Below, piece by piece: positions 33,177-42,034 of a DNA stretch of 64,000 nucleotides (within the stretch, counting starts at the first letter, position 1; each line of letters begins with the position of its first letter). The DNA lies in NCBI RefSeq assembly GCF_000013345.1, contig NC_007777.1, positions 1,302,001 to 1,366,000 on the forward strand, given 5' to 3'. The position numbers and the translations under genes were made by a program. The notes beneath the pieces are model-generated. The model made no database searches. It had not been told where the DNA came from and saw nothing but the letters and a program-made list of their open reading frames with translations. This DNA is from Frankia casuarinae. Lineage in GTDB: Bacteria; Actinomycetota; Actinomycetes; Frankiales; Frankiaceae.

Positions 33177-33457
33177 GTGATGCGAGCCATCAGCGCGGCG
33201 CTGTCGACCGGCATCTCGCTGGTCTCGGATCCGGATGACATGGATGCGCCTTCGAGCGAGAACTCCTGGACTCCGGGTTCCGATCGGATGAGAAGGTCGT
33301 CGCCGGTCCCGAGCGACGTGACGGTGGGCCCCGGAAGCCAGAGCTGCCATCCGTGGGGCGGCCTGGGCCAAGATGGGTCTGGAACCCAACCTGGTGGGGG
33401 AGTCCAGCCTTCGGGGGGTGTGGGCCAGCCTGGCGGTGGGTTGAACCGCATGGTCAC
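33177..33457 (-). pseudogene. Proline/tryptophan-rich N-terminus of an unknown protein, cut by IS
   Basis: The minus strand starts MTMRFNPPPGWPTPPEGWTP and repeats PPGW/PPEGW/PPHGW motifs, a common disordered N-terminus of actinobacterial membrane or restriction-associated proteins. After about 93 codons it runs into the IS right end at 33176. The start overlaps the stop of the 427-residue coiled-coil protein by 4 nt, so the two were one operon. The lost downstream domain cannot be named. Confidence 0.55.
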
Positions 33458-34737
33458 TGCCCACGCTGCCTGATGCCGCGGGAGGCGTCGGCGGGCTTGA
33501 GAGTGAACGGCGAAGGGGACAGCGCCGCGCCGAGGTACTCGAGGGTCTTCTGAGGGACGATCTCGTCCTGGTCGAGCCGGAACTTGCGGAACGTTGCGCG
33601 GTCTGCAGCGACGATCGCGAGCGGGATGGTCTCCGGAAGCCCGGTCGCAGGCGAGATCCGGTCGACCCCGACCGTCAGGGCAATCGAGTGGATCTTTCCT
33701 TGGCGGTCGGCGCCGAAGACGTCGTGCAGCGTGCGTACGGCGGTCTGGAAGACGGCGCTCGCGTAGCGGTCCTTCTGGACCGTCGCCGGCAGCTTGGTCG
33801 ACGAGATCTCGTCCTTCCTCGGGGCGTACTTGTACTCCTTGACCGAGGGGACTGCGGATGGTTCAGGGACAGCGGCTGCCAGACGCAGCTCCCTGCTGGA
33901 GAGATCGAACTCGTAGTCGTGAGTGACTGGAAATGCATCCGGGTAGGCGGAGTTCGACAGGACGATCCCGACGTACTCGCGGATCGCCGCCTCGACGTCG
34001 AAGGCGAGATCATTGATCAGTCTGGTGAGTCCCCGGTTCCGCTCGTCGGCGTCGGCGTCTCTCCGACGACACGCTTCGACGTGGACCGCCCGCGCCGCGG
34101 CGAGCTTCGCCAGGCGAGCGTCCTCGGCACGCTGCCGCTGCTCCAGAGCGGAGACATGCGCCGTCCGTATCGCTGACACCTGTTCCCGCCACCGCCGCAG
34201 CGCCTGCTCGTGCGTGGTCTGAGCTTGAGCGATCGCCTGGGCATGTTTTTTCTTCGCCCCGAATAGGACTCCCGGTACTTGCGGCTCCTGGTAGACGGGT
34301 TCCGCCGGGTACACAGGAGCAGCAACGGGCGGTGTCGGGACTGCGAGAGCACCGGGCTCGAACGGTGGATGCACGACGGTCGTGACTTTCAAGGCCTCGA
34401 GATCAACATAGCTGTCGACCAGGAGCGCCGTGGCCAGAATGCCGTCGATCTCTTCGAATGTGCTCGCGAGATCGGCATTCAGCGACCCGACCTCGCTCAA
34501 TCGCGCCGCGACGTACAGCAGGCCCGCTTCCTTCAGCAAGCGGGCCTGTTCTTTCGTGGACGCCTTGGCCGCCGCGGCGGCTGCGCGCTCAGCGGCCCGA
34601 GCCTTCTGCGCGGCTTCCTTTTCAGCGGCAAGGAGTGCACGGTGGGCCGCAGCCCTCTGCTGCCGCTGCCGCTTCTCGGCCTGCGCTGCCTGGTACTGCA
34701 ACTCGGCGAATAGCCCCCGCCGCGTGGCCACCGGCAC
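33454..34737 (-). CDS. Unknown coiled-coil protein
   Basis: A 427-residue protein I do not recognise. Residues 1-70 are an alanine/arginine/lysine-rich coiled coil (ELQYQAAQAEKRQRQQRAAA, EKEAAQKARAAERAAAAAAK); 85-115 are helical and acidic; a proline-rich linker follows; a second coiled coil (about 160-230) contains KKKHAQAIAQAQTTHEQALR; the C-terminal 180 residues form a globular domain (FDVEAAIREYVGIVLSNS, KEYKYAPRKDEISSTKLPAT, DVFGADRQGKIHSIALTVGV). The opposite-strand frame is an artefact of composition. It forms an operon with the truncated proline-rich gene. Proteins of this build often sit beside restriction-like genes in actinomycetes, so a defence role is conceivable but unproven. 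Confidence 0.65.
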   Translation of the reverse strand: MPVATRRGLFAELQYQAAQAEKRQRQQRAAAHRALLAAEKEAAQKARAAERAAAAAAKASTKEQARLLKEAGLLYVAARLSEVGSLNADLASTFEEIDGILATALLVDSYVDLEALKVTTVVHPPFEPGALAVPTPPVAAPVYPAEPVYQEPQVPGVLFGAKKKHAQAIAQAQTTHEQALRRWREQVSAIRTAHVSALEQRQRAEDARLAKLAAARAVHVEACRRRDADADERNRGLTRLINDLAFDVEAAIREYVGIVLSNSAYPDAFPVTHDYEFDLSSRELRLAAAVPEPSAVPSVKEYKYAPRKDEISSTKLPATVQKDRYASAVFQTAVRTLHDVFGADRQGKIHSIALTVGVDRISPATGLPETIPLAIVAADRATFRKFRLDQDEIVPQKTLEYLGAALSPSPFTLKPADASRGIRQRGQ

Positions 34738-35563
34738 CCCCTCCGAACCAGGAACAACCTTGCGCTCAGCTACCGTATCCTCACGTCCCGACGATTTCTC
34801 GCGGTCACGACAGATCGAGACTGGTTATCCCGCGAGGCTCCGGTGGACGCCGCCGCCCCTTCCGGCCCCGGACCGCCGCGTCTCCAGCACGCGTTGGAAT
34901 CCGGACAGTTCAGCGGGTCAACCGTCTTCGTAGCGGCCGGCATCTGGACAGTGCTGGCGCGCTGACCCTTGAGCACGGCGGGCCCGTCAGTGTCCTTGAA
35001 GACGGGAGGGCATCGACGGGTGCTGACAAGGAAGCCTGCCCAGATGGTCGTTGATCAGGCAGCATGCGAACCATCGACGGCGGACCGGCCCTCCGGGTGA
35101 CGCCCCTACTCGGTGATCTTCCTGGCCTCCGAGTGGAACATTCGAACTTCGCGGGCTCGGCGGACAGGTTGAGCTCGCCGGACCGGGCAAGCTTGGGACG
35201 ACGAGCCATCGTGGGTTGCGGAGGCTGTCCGGAGCGCAGCCACGGGGCAGATAGACCAGGGCCGTAGAGATCTGACGGTGATCTGACAGATGTTGCATAC
35301 ACAACAACAGTCAGATCGCCGTCAGGTCATTTTCGGCCCTGTGAGACCCTCCGTTGAATTGGCTTGCAGTCTCCGCCGGGTGTGGGGCAGCTGCACGTCC
35401 GGGCGCAGCGGCGATGAGAGCGTTCGTGGGCCTGTTCTGGCCAGTCCCGGGGTCCAGCGCCGTCTACCACCGCGCACAGGCGTAGGGGCAGGTGCCTTTG
35501 CCCCAACGCATGCCCGGAGCGCTGCCCAGCGGAGCTGTTTCCGAGCGTGGCCGTCTGCGCGGG
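34738..35563. other. 826-bp region without a supported gene
   Basis: No convincing gene on either strand. A minus-strand frame starting near 35215 with MARRPKLARSGELNLSAEPA looks like a protein N-terminus but soon degrades. The notable feature is the long hairpin at 35269-35328. The region separates the coiled-coil operon from the lanthipeptide locus and may be a scar of an excised element. Confidence 0.4.
35269..35328. repeat. 27-bp inverted repeat forming a strong hairpin
   Basis: Arms 35269-35295 and 35302-35328 match at 23 of 27 positions, two of the four differences being G-T wobbles, around a 6-base loop CATACA. Within each arm GATCTGAC-type octamers recur (two per arm), giving four related sites in alternating orientation. 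It could be a dimer-of-dimers operator, a terminator of the lanthipeptide operon (stop at 35564) or a transposon end pair. Confidence 0.65.
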
Positions 35564-36466
35564 TCATGTCTGTCCTGGCCTCGTGGCTGCGCCTTCTTGC
35601 TGGCGGGGTATGCCGCGGCGAAGAAGATGTGTGGCGCGTATGCGCAATAACCCCGCATGATCGATATCGAGGCCGGTCCCGGAGTGGACGGTGTCGAGTA
35701 GCTCGGCGATGACGGCCAGTTCGGCGTACCGGCCGCTCTCTGTGGAGAGTGCGTCTGCGAAACGCGCCTGAACCTGTGCGGCGAGCGTTGGCATGAACAG
35801 GCTGTGGCAGTAGAGGGTGGCGGCGTCATAGCCGGCGGGTGCCAGGCCCCAGCCTTCCCAGTCGAGCATGCAGAGGGTGGGGCCGCAGAGGTTGGCCCAG
35901 TGCAGGTCTCCGTGCGCGGTTACCCACGGTGCGGGCGAGGTGGTGGTGATCGGTTCGCCGAGAATCCTTGGCATGACGTCGTCGAGGTAGGACTGCTCGA
36001 TGGTGCGCCGGTCGGTGGAGACCGTGGCGAGGATGCGGAAGGAACGGCGCAGTGCCTGGAACCATTGCCCTTTCGGTGAGTCGGTGAGCCGCCGCGGCAC
36101 GGTCGTGACGGCGAGAGGTCGGACGTGGACGCGGTCGTATAGCTCGGCGCGGTAGTCCCAGCCGTCGTGGTGATGGTCGTGGATCGCGCGTAGCGCTGGG
36201 CGTGGGATGGATGCTGGCAGCGCCTGCTGTGCGGTGCGTCCGCCGTCCCAGAACGTGGTGATCTGCTGTCCGGCTTCGGTGGCGGCGATCCGTAGCCAGC
36301 CTGGGCTGTCGGGGGTCATTACCGGTCGGCCGAGGGTTCGTCCGGCGAAGCCCCACGCTTCCTCAGCCTGGGTCCGGTCGACCGTGACCCGGAGGGCGGC
36401 GCTGGCGCGCTCGTGCGCTGCGCGCATGCGGGTGACGGTGTCTGCGTCGTTCGGCGGCGGCCACAT
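35564..36466 (-). CDS. Aminoglycoside phosphotransferase (APH)-fold protein in lanthipeptide operon
   Basis: A 300-residue protein with the APH kinase core: VTAHGDLHWANLCGP (catalytic loop HGDLHxxN, about residues 190-204), CMLDWEGWGLAPAGYDAATL (metal-binding DWE, about 208-227). The N-terminal lobe (about 20-110) is kinase-like but lacks an obvious lysine motif. It is the last gene of the lanthipeptide operon, its start sharing one base with the preceding stop. APH-fold proteins are known both as antibiotic kinases and as tailoring or self-protection enzymes in peptide clusters; here a phosphorylating tailoring, regulatory or immunity role is inference. Start at the 36466 ATG; downstream frames reach 35564. 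Confidence 0.8.
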   Translation of the reverse strand: MWPPPNDADTVTRMRAAHERASAALRVTVDRTQAEEAWGFAGRTLGRPVMTPDSPGWLRIAATEAGQQITTFWDGGRTAQQALPASIPRPALRAIHDHHHDGWDYRAELYDRVHVRPLAVTTVPRRLTDSPKGQWFQALRRSFRILATVSTDRRTIEQSYLDDVMPRILGEPITTTSPAPWVTAHGDLHWANLCGPTLCMLDWEGWGLAPAGYDAATLYCHSLFMPTLAAQVQARFADALSTESGRYAELAVIAELLDTVHSGTGLDIDHAGLLRIRATHLLRRGIPRQQEGAATRPGQT

Positions 36467-37515
36467 CAGCGTGCCTGCGGCGTTAGCGCTTCGGGGAGTG
36501 CGGGAGCGCGGAGGATTGTCTCGCGCGCTGTGGCGGCGAGTACGCCCTGGGTCTCGGCATTCAGGCCGAGGCGGTTCCAGTGGAAGATCACATGGTGGCC
36601 GAGGACGTCGCGTAGCCCGCGGCGCAGGGTCCCGGCGTATGCGGCCTGGCCAAGGGCCCGACCGGCATTGTGAAAGGCGCTGGCCCAGATTCCCAGGTTG
36701 GCCAGCGGTCGGTCCGCGCCGAACAGGTCGCCTGCCGGGTCGGTGTCGGTGGTCAGCAGCCTGCGTAGAGCGGTGGCCAGCCGTTGAATTTCAGCAGCGG
36801 TGGGTGATGTTGCTGGTGGAGGGCGTAGGCGGCTGACACGGTTGAAGACGTCGCCGCGTTCGTACCAGTCCAGGCCCGCGGTGCGCAGCAGCGTGCCGAT
36901 CAACAGCATCGACAGTTCGCGGCGGCCGAGAGTCGGCGGGGTCCTGCTGGTGATCTCGCTGTGGATGCGGTCGAGGACGTGCCCGCTGTCAGCGGTGAAC
37001 AGCCGGTGCGCGACGTCGGTGCCGACCTCGCCGCCGAGGGCGTACTCCTCCGGCTCGTAGATCCCTTCCGCCCAGGTGGGGATCGTTCCGGCCGCGGTCA
37101 GGTCGTCGAAGGCGGAGCGGAGGGTGGCACGAAGATCCGCCACAGATTGGCCACTGGCTGGAGAGAGCCGTAGCCGCCAGTCGGGCGACTTGCGCACGAA
37201 CCACCAGGAGGCGACAGCGCCGGCGGCTTGGGCGTGGCGTAGGACAGGTGCCAGGTGGGTGGCTGCGACGGTCTCTGCGTCCGCTGGCTCGGGAAACGTG
37301 ACACGCACCTGGAACCAGGCAGCACCTTGGACTGCGAGCGCGGCGCGACCTGCCGCCTGGTAGGTGGCGACAGCTGCGGCGAGCTGGTCGGGAGGCAAGG
37401 CGGCATGGGCTGCCGCAGTGGGTAGCGGGATGCCGGCCAGCACCGCGAGTACGGCCTGTTCGGTGCCGATGTCTCGGCTGGGGACGGTCAGTGGATCAGC
37501 AGGCATCTGTCCCAT
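36466..37515 (-). CDS. Stand-alone SpaB_C-like (thiopeptide-type bacteriocin biosynthesis) protein
   Basis: A 349-residue protein of the TIGR03891-like/SpaB_C family: AWFQVRVTFPEPADAETVAA, APVLRHAQAAGAVASWWFVR, SPDWRLRLSP, then YEPEEYALGGEVGTDVAHRL and a helical end HVIFHWNRLGL. In class I LanB dehydratases this domain removes glutamate from glutamylated serine/threonine; as a separate protein it is the pyridine-forming cyclase in thiopeptide pathways. The LanB of this locus already contains its own C-terminal elimination domain, so this second copy must do something extra. It overlaps lanC by 28 nt, showing strict co-expression. Function beyond peptide tailoring is open. Confidence 0.82.
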   Translation of the reverse strand: MGQMPADPLTVPSRDIGTEQAVLAVLAGIPLPTAAAHAALPPDQLAAAVATYQAAGRAALAVQGAAWFQVRVTFPEPADAETVAATHLAPVLRHAQAAGAVASWWFVRKSPDWRLRLSPASGQSVADLRATLRSAFDDLTAAGTIPTWAEGIYEPEEYALGGEVGTDVAHRLFTADSGHVLDRIHSEITSRTPPTLGRRELSMLLIGTLLRTAGLDWYERGDVFNRVSRLRPPPATSPTAAEIQRLATALRRLLTTDTDPAGDLFGADRPLANLGIWASAFHNAGRALGQAAYAGTLRRGLRDVLGHHVIFHWNRLGLNAETQGVLAATARETILRAPALPEALTPQAR

Positions 37516-38705
37516 CCGGTGGCCGGTGCGCCGGTGGCGACGCTGTGGAGGACGAGGGCGATGCCGGCGTCTCCTTCGAGGAGCCCATCAGCCCGCCCGC
37601 TGCTCGAAAGGGCGCAGAGCAGGAGGGAAGCGGCGAGTGTCGGCAGGTGGCGGCTGAGGGTCTCGGTGGTGGCGTCGGCGGCGGCGCGGGCGACGGTTTG
37701 GTAGAGGCCTGCCCATCCGTGGCACAGTCCGGCTTCGGTGAGGTGGGCGAGTTGGGTGGAGTCGGTGAGGCAGGCTGCGAGTGCCTGTTCGGCGGCGTTC
37801 TGGCGGGTGGTGTCACCGGTGGCGATGCCGGCGAGTTGGAGGGCGCGGGCGATTCCGGGGGTGCCATAGCACCAGCTCGGACGGGCGGGGCCGGGCTGGG
37901 CCGGTCTCGCGGCCTGCTGATCGGCACGGGTGATCCACTGTGGCCAGGACGGACCGCTGGGGGAGTCGTGGCGCCATTGGTCATAGAAGGCGCACAGCGC
38001 GTTGATGGCGTTGGTCTGGCCGTGGACGCGTATCCCGGCGCGTGTGGCGAGCGAGAGCAGGGCCAGTGGGCCGGCGGCGCCGTGGGCCATGCCGAGGTTG
38101 GCGTGTCCACCGGCGAATTCGGCAGTGTTGCCCTGGGACGGGTCGTGGCTGCACCACCAGCCGGGGAGTTCCTCTCCGTCGAGGTTGAGAGGTGTGGTGA
38201 GGCGGACGAGGTAGGTGAGGATGCGGCCGAGGGCGTCGTCGCCGGGGGTGTGGGCGAGGAGGTGGGCGCCAATGCCGGTGAGCCCGCTGATGACGTCGTA
38301 CTCGGTGAACCGTCCCGGTTCCCCCTGGTCGATGCGGGCGTTGGCGGCGTCGACGAGGCGGTGGGCGATGGTGGCGACGGCCTGATCGAGCGCGGTGCGG
38401 GCGGCGGTGTAGCGGCGGGTCTGCCCGGCTGCGATGTGAACGGCGAAGGCGACCGCCGGGGCGCCGGCGTAGAGCGAGCTGTTCATCGCCACGCTGAGGT
38501 GGCCGGAGATGGCTGCGGTCAGCCACGCCTGGACGGGCTCCCAGCGCTCGGCGCTGGCGTGCGCTCGCTCGGCGTGCAGGAGGGCGATGCCGGCCGCTCC
38601 GTCGGCGAGCGACTGCGCAGTCTGCCCGAGTTCTCTGGGGGATGGGACGGTGAGGCGGGTGGCAAGGCTTGCTGCGGTGGCGGCGGCCTGATCGCAGGCG
38701 ATCAT
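37488..38705 (-). CDS. lanC: Lanthionine synthetase C (cyclase)
   Basis: A 405-residue LanC, usual length. The double alpha-barrel glycine motifs are visible (LADGAAGIALL, NSSLYAGAPAVAFA, GHANLGMAHGAAGPLALLSL) and the zinc site is complete: WCYGTPGIARAL (about residue 275) and LCHGWAG (about 327). LanC catalyses Michael addition of cysteine thiols onto dehydrated serine/threonine to form lanthionine rings. The start overlaps the LanB stop by 4 nt, so the two are coupled. The 461-codon plus-strand frame over the same DNA is a mirror of the GC-rich third positions, not a gene. Confidence 0.92.
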   Translation of the reverse strand: MIACDQAAATAASLATRLTVPSPRELGQTAQSLADGAAGIALLHAERAHASAERWEPVQAWLTAAISGHLSVAMNSSLYAGAPAVAFAVHIAAGQTRRYTAARTALDQAVATIAHRLVDAANARIDQGEPGRFTEYDVISGLTGIGAHLLAHTPGDDALGRILTYLVRLTTPLNLDGEELPGWWCSHDPSQGNTAEFAGGHANLGMAHGAAGPLALLSLATRAGIRVHGQTNAINALCAFYDQWRHDSPSGPSWPQWITRADQQAARPAQPGPARPSWCYGTPGIARALQLAGIATGDTTRQNAAEQALAACLTDSTQLAHLTEAGLCHGWAGLYQTVARAAADATTETLSRHLPTLAASLLLCALSSSGRADGLLEGDAGIALVLHSVATGAPATGWDRCLLIH

Positions 38706-41700
38706 GAGACGGTCGCTTCCGTGGTCGCGAGGGCGCGTGCGGCTGTGGCTCGGGCGAGGGCGATGCAGGTCTGTTCGGCGGCGGGGTTCAGGCCGAGGGT
38801 TCGGACGACGTGCAGGTGCAGCAGCGAGGCCAAGGCCTGGTCAGGCGGGCGCTGCGCGGCGAGGGCGTCGCGGTAGGCGGCCAGTGCTGTGGCCCGCGGC
38901 TGCCAGGCGGACAGCACGGCGTCCGCCCCGGGAACGGCCCGCAGATGAGCGAAGCTATCTGCGGGGTTGGCCAGGTGCAACGTGGTGGTGCGTTCCGCCC
39001 GTGGGACGCGGGCAGGCTCGTGGGGCAGCACGTCACGAAGCCACCGCATGCCGGTGGACAACGCGCCGGTGAAGGCGATGGCCATATCGACCAGGCCGGC
39101 GACGGTGAGCGCTCCGACGGACAGGCGGGCGCTGGCGGCGAGACGGCGGGCGGCGAGGGCAGCGGCGGAGTCGGCGGAGAAGACGCCTTCGGCGGCGGTC
39201 ATCGCCGGGCCATAGCCGTAGCGGCCGGTCTCCGGTTGGTAGGTGTCGAGGTGAAGGTGCGACAGCAGTCCGGCCTCGCGCTGTACCGCAGCCCAGGTTC
39301 CCAGCCGCGTGGCCGCCAGCCCGTAGCCGCCAGGTTCGTTGACGGCGAGGCGTAGCCGCAGGTGGGGCTCGGTGTCCCGGTACGGCAGGAACCACCACGC
39401 GGGCGGGTCGGGCCACGCGTCCAAGAGGTCGTGGAGGCGGGCGAGGAGATCGGTGGCCCGGTCGGGGTGGCCGTAGAGCCGGGCCGACAGCCACGGCGAC
39501 ACACCGGGTAGCTGGGCATCCGACCGAGCAGCGGGCACGGTTGCCGCGAGGCGCTCCGGTGCCGGCCCCGGCAGGGGTGCGGCGGTGGTGGCCAGCGGGA
39601 TGACCAGTTCGTGGGCGTGGCCGGCGAGCCAGCCGAAGGCTTCTGGAGCGGCGTCCTCGTCGAGCCGGGCGGAGCCGTGCCGGTGCAGGTGATCGCGTAG
39701 CAGGGCGAGATGGGCGTCGACGTGCAGATCGAGGCGCAATCGGTTGTCGGTCTCGACGAGCTGGACCCGCGTGGGCACTGGGATCGTGCCGCCCCAGCGG
39801 GCCAGCGCCTCGCGCCATTCCTGCGCCGACTCGGCGCGGCTGGGCAGGTCGGCAGCTGTGAGATTCCAGTGGGCCGGGGCGAGCACGGTGCGCCGATGGA
39901 CGAGTCGGGGAAGGAACGGCAGCCCACCGGCAGCGCCCCAGGAGAAGGGGATGGAGACGGCGACGCGGGCGGTGGGTAGCTCGCACAGGAACCGTGTCAG
40001 CGGGTGGGTGTGGTACTGGAACTCCACTGCGTGCGCGGCGGACGGCTCGACGAGACGCCGGTCGGGCAGCGACACCAGATACAGCCCCTCAGCGTCGGCA
40101 CCGACAGCCAGATCGGCTGGACGCAGCACGCACGGACCGGCGTCGTGATGCTCGGCAAGCGTGATCACCGTGTCGGTGAGCCGCGGTGATCGGGCCACGC
40201 CGACGGTGGCTGCGGGAAGCGGCGGACAGGACACCTGCGCGGCTGTCGCGCCGGCCCGCATGGTGGGTAGGGCGGCGTAGATGTCGCGGAACCGGTCGAA
40301 GGACGCGGGGTCGAGCAGGTGCAGGAAGCGGCCAGTGGTGGTTGCGGCGGCGCGTCCGCCTCCGGTCACACGCAGGGTGAACAGGCCGCGGGACAAGGCC
40401 GGCAGGTCGTTGGCGTGGACCTCGGCGATGAGTTCGGCGTGCGGTGGAACCCGGTCCGGTGCGGTGTCGCCGGCCAGAGCCGCGATGGCGGCGTCGCCGA
40501 GGCGTGCCTCGAGCGCGCCGTCCAGGGCCGCCCGCTGCGTGAGGGCGGCCAGGCGCTGATCGCGGGCCGCGTTCCCGCGGGGGCGGTGGGAGCGTGTGGA
40601 GCCGCGGAAGGTGGCGGGCAGACCGAGGCCGGTGTCAGGGTTGACGGCTTCCAGCAGTGGGACGAGGGCGGCGGGACCGTAGCGTTCCAGGAAGGCTTCG
40701 TGCCAGTCCGCCCACTCCGGGGGAACGGCGGTCGGCCCTGTGAGCCGGGCGAGCGCCCGAGCGGCGGCCCCAGCCTCCTCGGCGACAGCCGCCGGCAGGA
40801 CCACGTCCGCGTTCAACACGAGGCCTACGTCGAGGTCCGGGTCAGCGCTGGGAACAACGCGCCGTTGAAGCGTCTCTGCCTGCGTGCGCAGCGTGCGACG
40901 GTGCGAGGCGGAGCGCGTGTTGTCGTGGTGGGCGAGCAGGTCTTGTAGGTCGCGGATCACGTTGAGACGGCCGGCGAGTGGGGGCAGGTCGTCAATCCGG
41001 GCTGCGGCCAGCTGGTCGGCGACTTCACTGAGTGGATCGGTGATGGTTGTCGCCGGGCGTAGGGGCGTGTGCAGGAACCGGCGGCGGACCAACTCGATCA
41101 CCATAGTCTCGATCTGGCCGGCGGCGGGAGCGGGTTTGTCGGCGGCGAGGCGAGCGACCAGCTCGGGGACGGGCAGCGAGCTGACCGCGTGGAGCAACGC
41201 CGCCTCCACAGCCCGGGTGCGGCGCACCGACACCTCGACCACCGACTCCGGCCCGGCGTCGTCGCCGGACCGGGCGACAGGGCCGATGAACAGTCGGTCG
41301 CCTCGGGCGACTGGTATTCCGTCGGCGGTGACCGGCAGCCGTCGCAGCAGCGTGTCGAACGCTTCCAGGTCGTCGGCGAGCGCGGCGAGCCAGGCGCCGC
41401 CCGGCCGGGCGTGAACCCGATGGTCGTCGCCGAGCCGGACGCGGGCCCGCGGGCCGAAATCCGCGGGCCCGACACCGGCGAACAGGCCGAATGGAGTGGC
41501 GCGCCCGGTCATCCGCAGTACGTAGCGGGCTGTCGCAGTGACAGCCCGCCGGGCGGTCCGCCGATCGTGGCACTGCCCGTCGAAGACCGACGCGACCCGC
41601 GCGGCCAGCGACGGGCTGGCGAGCCTCATCGCGTCGGCGAACACGGGCCGTGCCCAGATGTCCCGCAGCCAATCCGTCCAGCCGGCTACGGCGCCGTCGG

Positions 41701-41794
41701 TGGTGTCGTCGAGGTCTGGCCATGGGGGCAGGTCGACATCGGTGGGGACCACGGCCATCCGTAGCAGCGGAACGTCAAGGCTGCGGTACATCAC
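38702..41794 (-). CDS. lanB: Class I lantibiotic dehydratase (LanB)
   Basis: A 1030-residue full-length LanB. The N-terminal glutamylation domain (about 1-720) opens with SLDVPLLRMAVVPTDVDLPP and contains RATPFGLFAGVGPADFG; the C-terminal SpaB_C elimination domain (about 765-1030) has SPWLSARLYGHPDRATDLLA, WWFLPYRDTEPHLRLRL and WQPRATALAAYRDAL. LanB uses glutamyl-tRNA to glutamylate serine/threonine of the precursor, then eliminates glutamate to give dehydroamino acids. It starts 21 bp after the precursor stop with GAGAGGTG as ribosome binding site. No sign of damage. Confidence 0.93.
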   Translation of the reverse strand: MMYRSLDVPLLRMAVVPTDVDLPPWPDLDDTTDGAVAGWTDWLRDIWARPVFADAMRLASPSLAARVASVFDGQCHDRRTARRAVTATARYVLRMTGRATPFGLFAGVGPADFGPRARVRLGDDHRVHARPGGAWLAALADDLEAFDTLLRRLPVTADGIPVARGDRLFIGPVARSGDDAGPESVVEVSVRRTRAVEAALLHAVSSLPVPELVARLAADKPAPAAGQIETMVIELVRRRFLHTPLRPATTITDPLSEVADQLAAARIDDLPPLAGRLNVIRDLQDLLAHHDNTRSASHRRTLRTQAETLQRRVVPSADPDLDVGLVLNADVVLPAAVAEEAGAAARALARLTGPTAVPPEWADWHEAFLERYGPAALVPLLEAVNPDTGLGLPATFRGSTRSHRPRGNAARDQRLAALTQRAALDGALEARLGDAAIAALAGDTAPDRVPPHAELIAEVHANDLPALSRGLFTLRVTGGGRAAATTTGRFLHLLDPASFDRFRDIYAALPTMRAGATAAQVSCPPLPAATVGVARSPRLTDTVITLAEHHDAGPCVLRPADLAVGADAEGLYLVSLPDRRLVEPSAAHAVEFQYHTHPLTRFLCELPTARVAVSIPFSWGAAGGLPFLPRLVHRRTVLAPAHWNLTAADLPSRAESAQEWREALARWGGTIPVPTRVQLVETDNRLRLDLHVDAHLALLRDHLHRHGSARLDEDAAPEAFGWLAGHAHELVIPLATTAAPLPGPAPERLAATVPAARSDAQLPGVSPWLSARLYGHPDRATDLLARLHDLLDAWPDPPAWWFLPYRDTEPHLRLRLAVNEPGGYGLAATRLGTWAAVQREAGLLSHLHLDTYQPETGRYGYGPAMTAAEGVFSADSAAALAARRLAASARLSVGALTVAGLVDMAIAFTGALSTGMRWLRDVLPHEPARVPRAERTTTLHLANPADSFAHLRAVPGADAVLSAWQPRATALAAYRDALAAQRPPDQALASLLHLHVVRTLGLNPAAEQTCIALARATAARALATTEATVS

Positions 41795-41815
41795 GCACCT
41801 CTCAGCGGCGGAGGT

Positions 41816-41986
41816 TCAGTTCTGCTTGCAGCTGGTGCAGGCCGACGAGCAGGTCTTGCCGCAGTTGTCGCTGGTGGAGCGCAGCAGCTCGGGGATGACG
41901 GGTCCGCCGTCGACGATCTCGACGTCTAGGTCGTAGTCGCCGGCGAGGGGGAGCGGGGCCGGGGCGGTTGTGTGGGCAGGAGTCAT
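41816..41986 (-). CDS. FxLD-type class I lanthipeptide precursor
   Basis: A 56-residue gene on the minus strand, ATG at 41984-41986, stop at 41816-41818. GGAAAGG about 8 nt before the ATG is a good ribosome binding site. The leader (about 1-36) contains YDLDVEIV at 18-25, the FxLD leader motif with tyrosine for phenylalanine, and PVIPELL at 29-35. The core (about 37-56) has four cysteines (42, 46, 50, 53) and serine/threonine at 37, 38, 39, 45, 47, 48, 51 and 52, enough for up to four rings, and one Asp-Asn pair (40-41) that could be the methyltransferase target. It lies between lanB (21 bp) and the FxLD methyltransferase (48 bp), same strand. Confidence 0.9.
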   Translation of the reverse strand: MTPAHTTAPAPLPLAGDYDLDVEIVDGGPVIPELLRSTSDNCGKTCSSACTSCKQN

Positions 41987-42034
41987 GGCGATGCCTTTCC
42001 TTCGGAAGGGGTGGTGAACGCGTCGCTGTGTTGG

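Noticed and set aside
37491-38876. Plus-strand 461-codon open frame over lanC
   Set aside because: Glycine/valine/glutamate-rich translation is the antisense of LanC, which has its zinc-site motifs on the minus strand.
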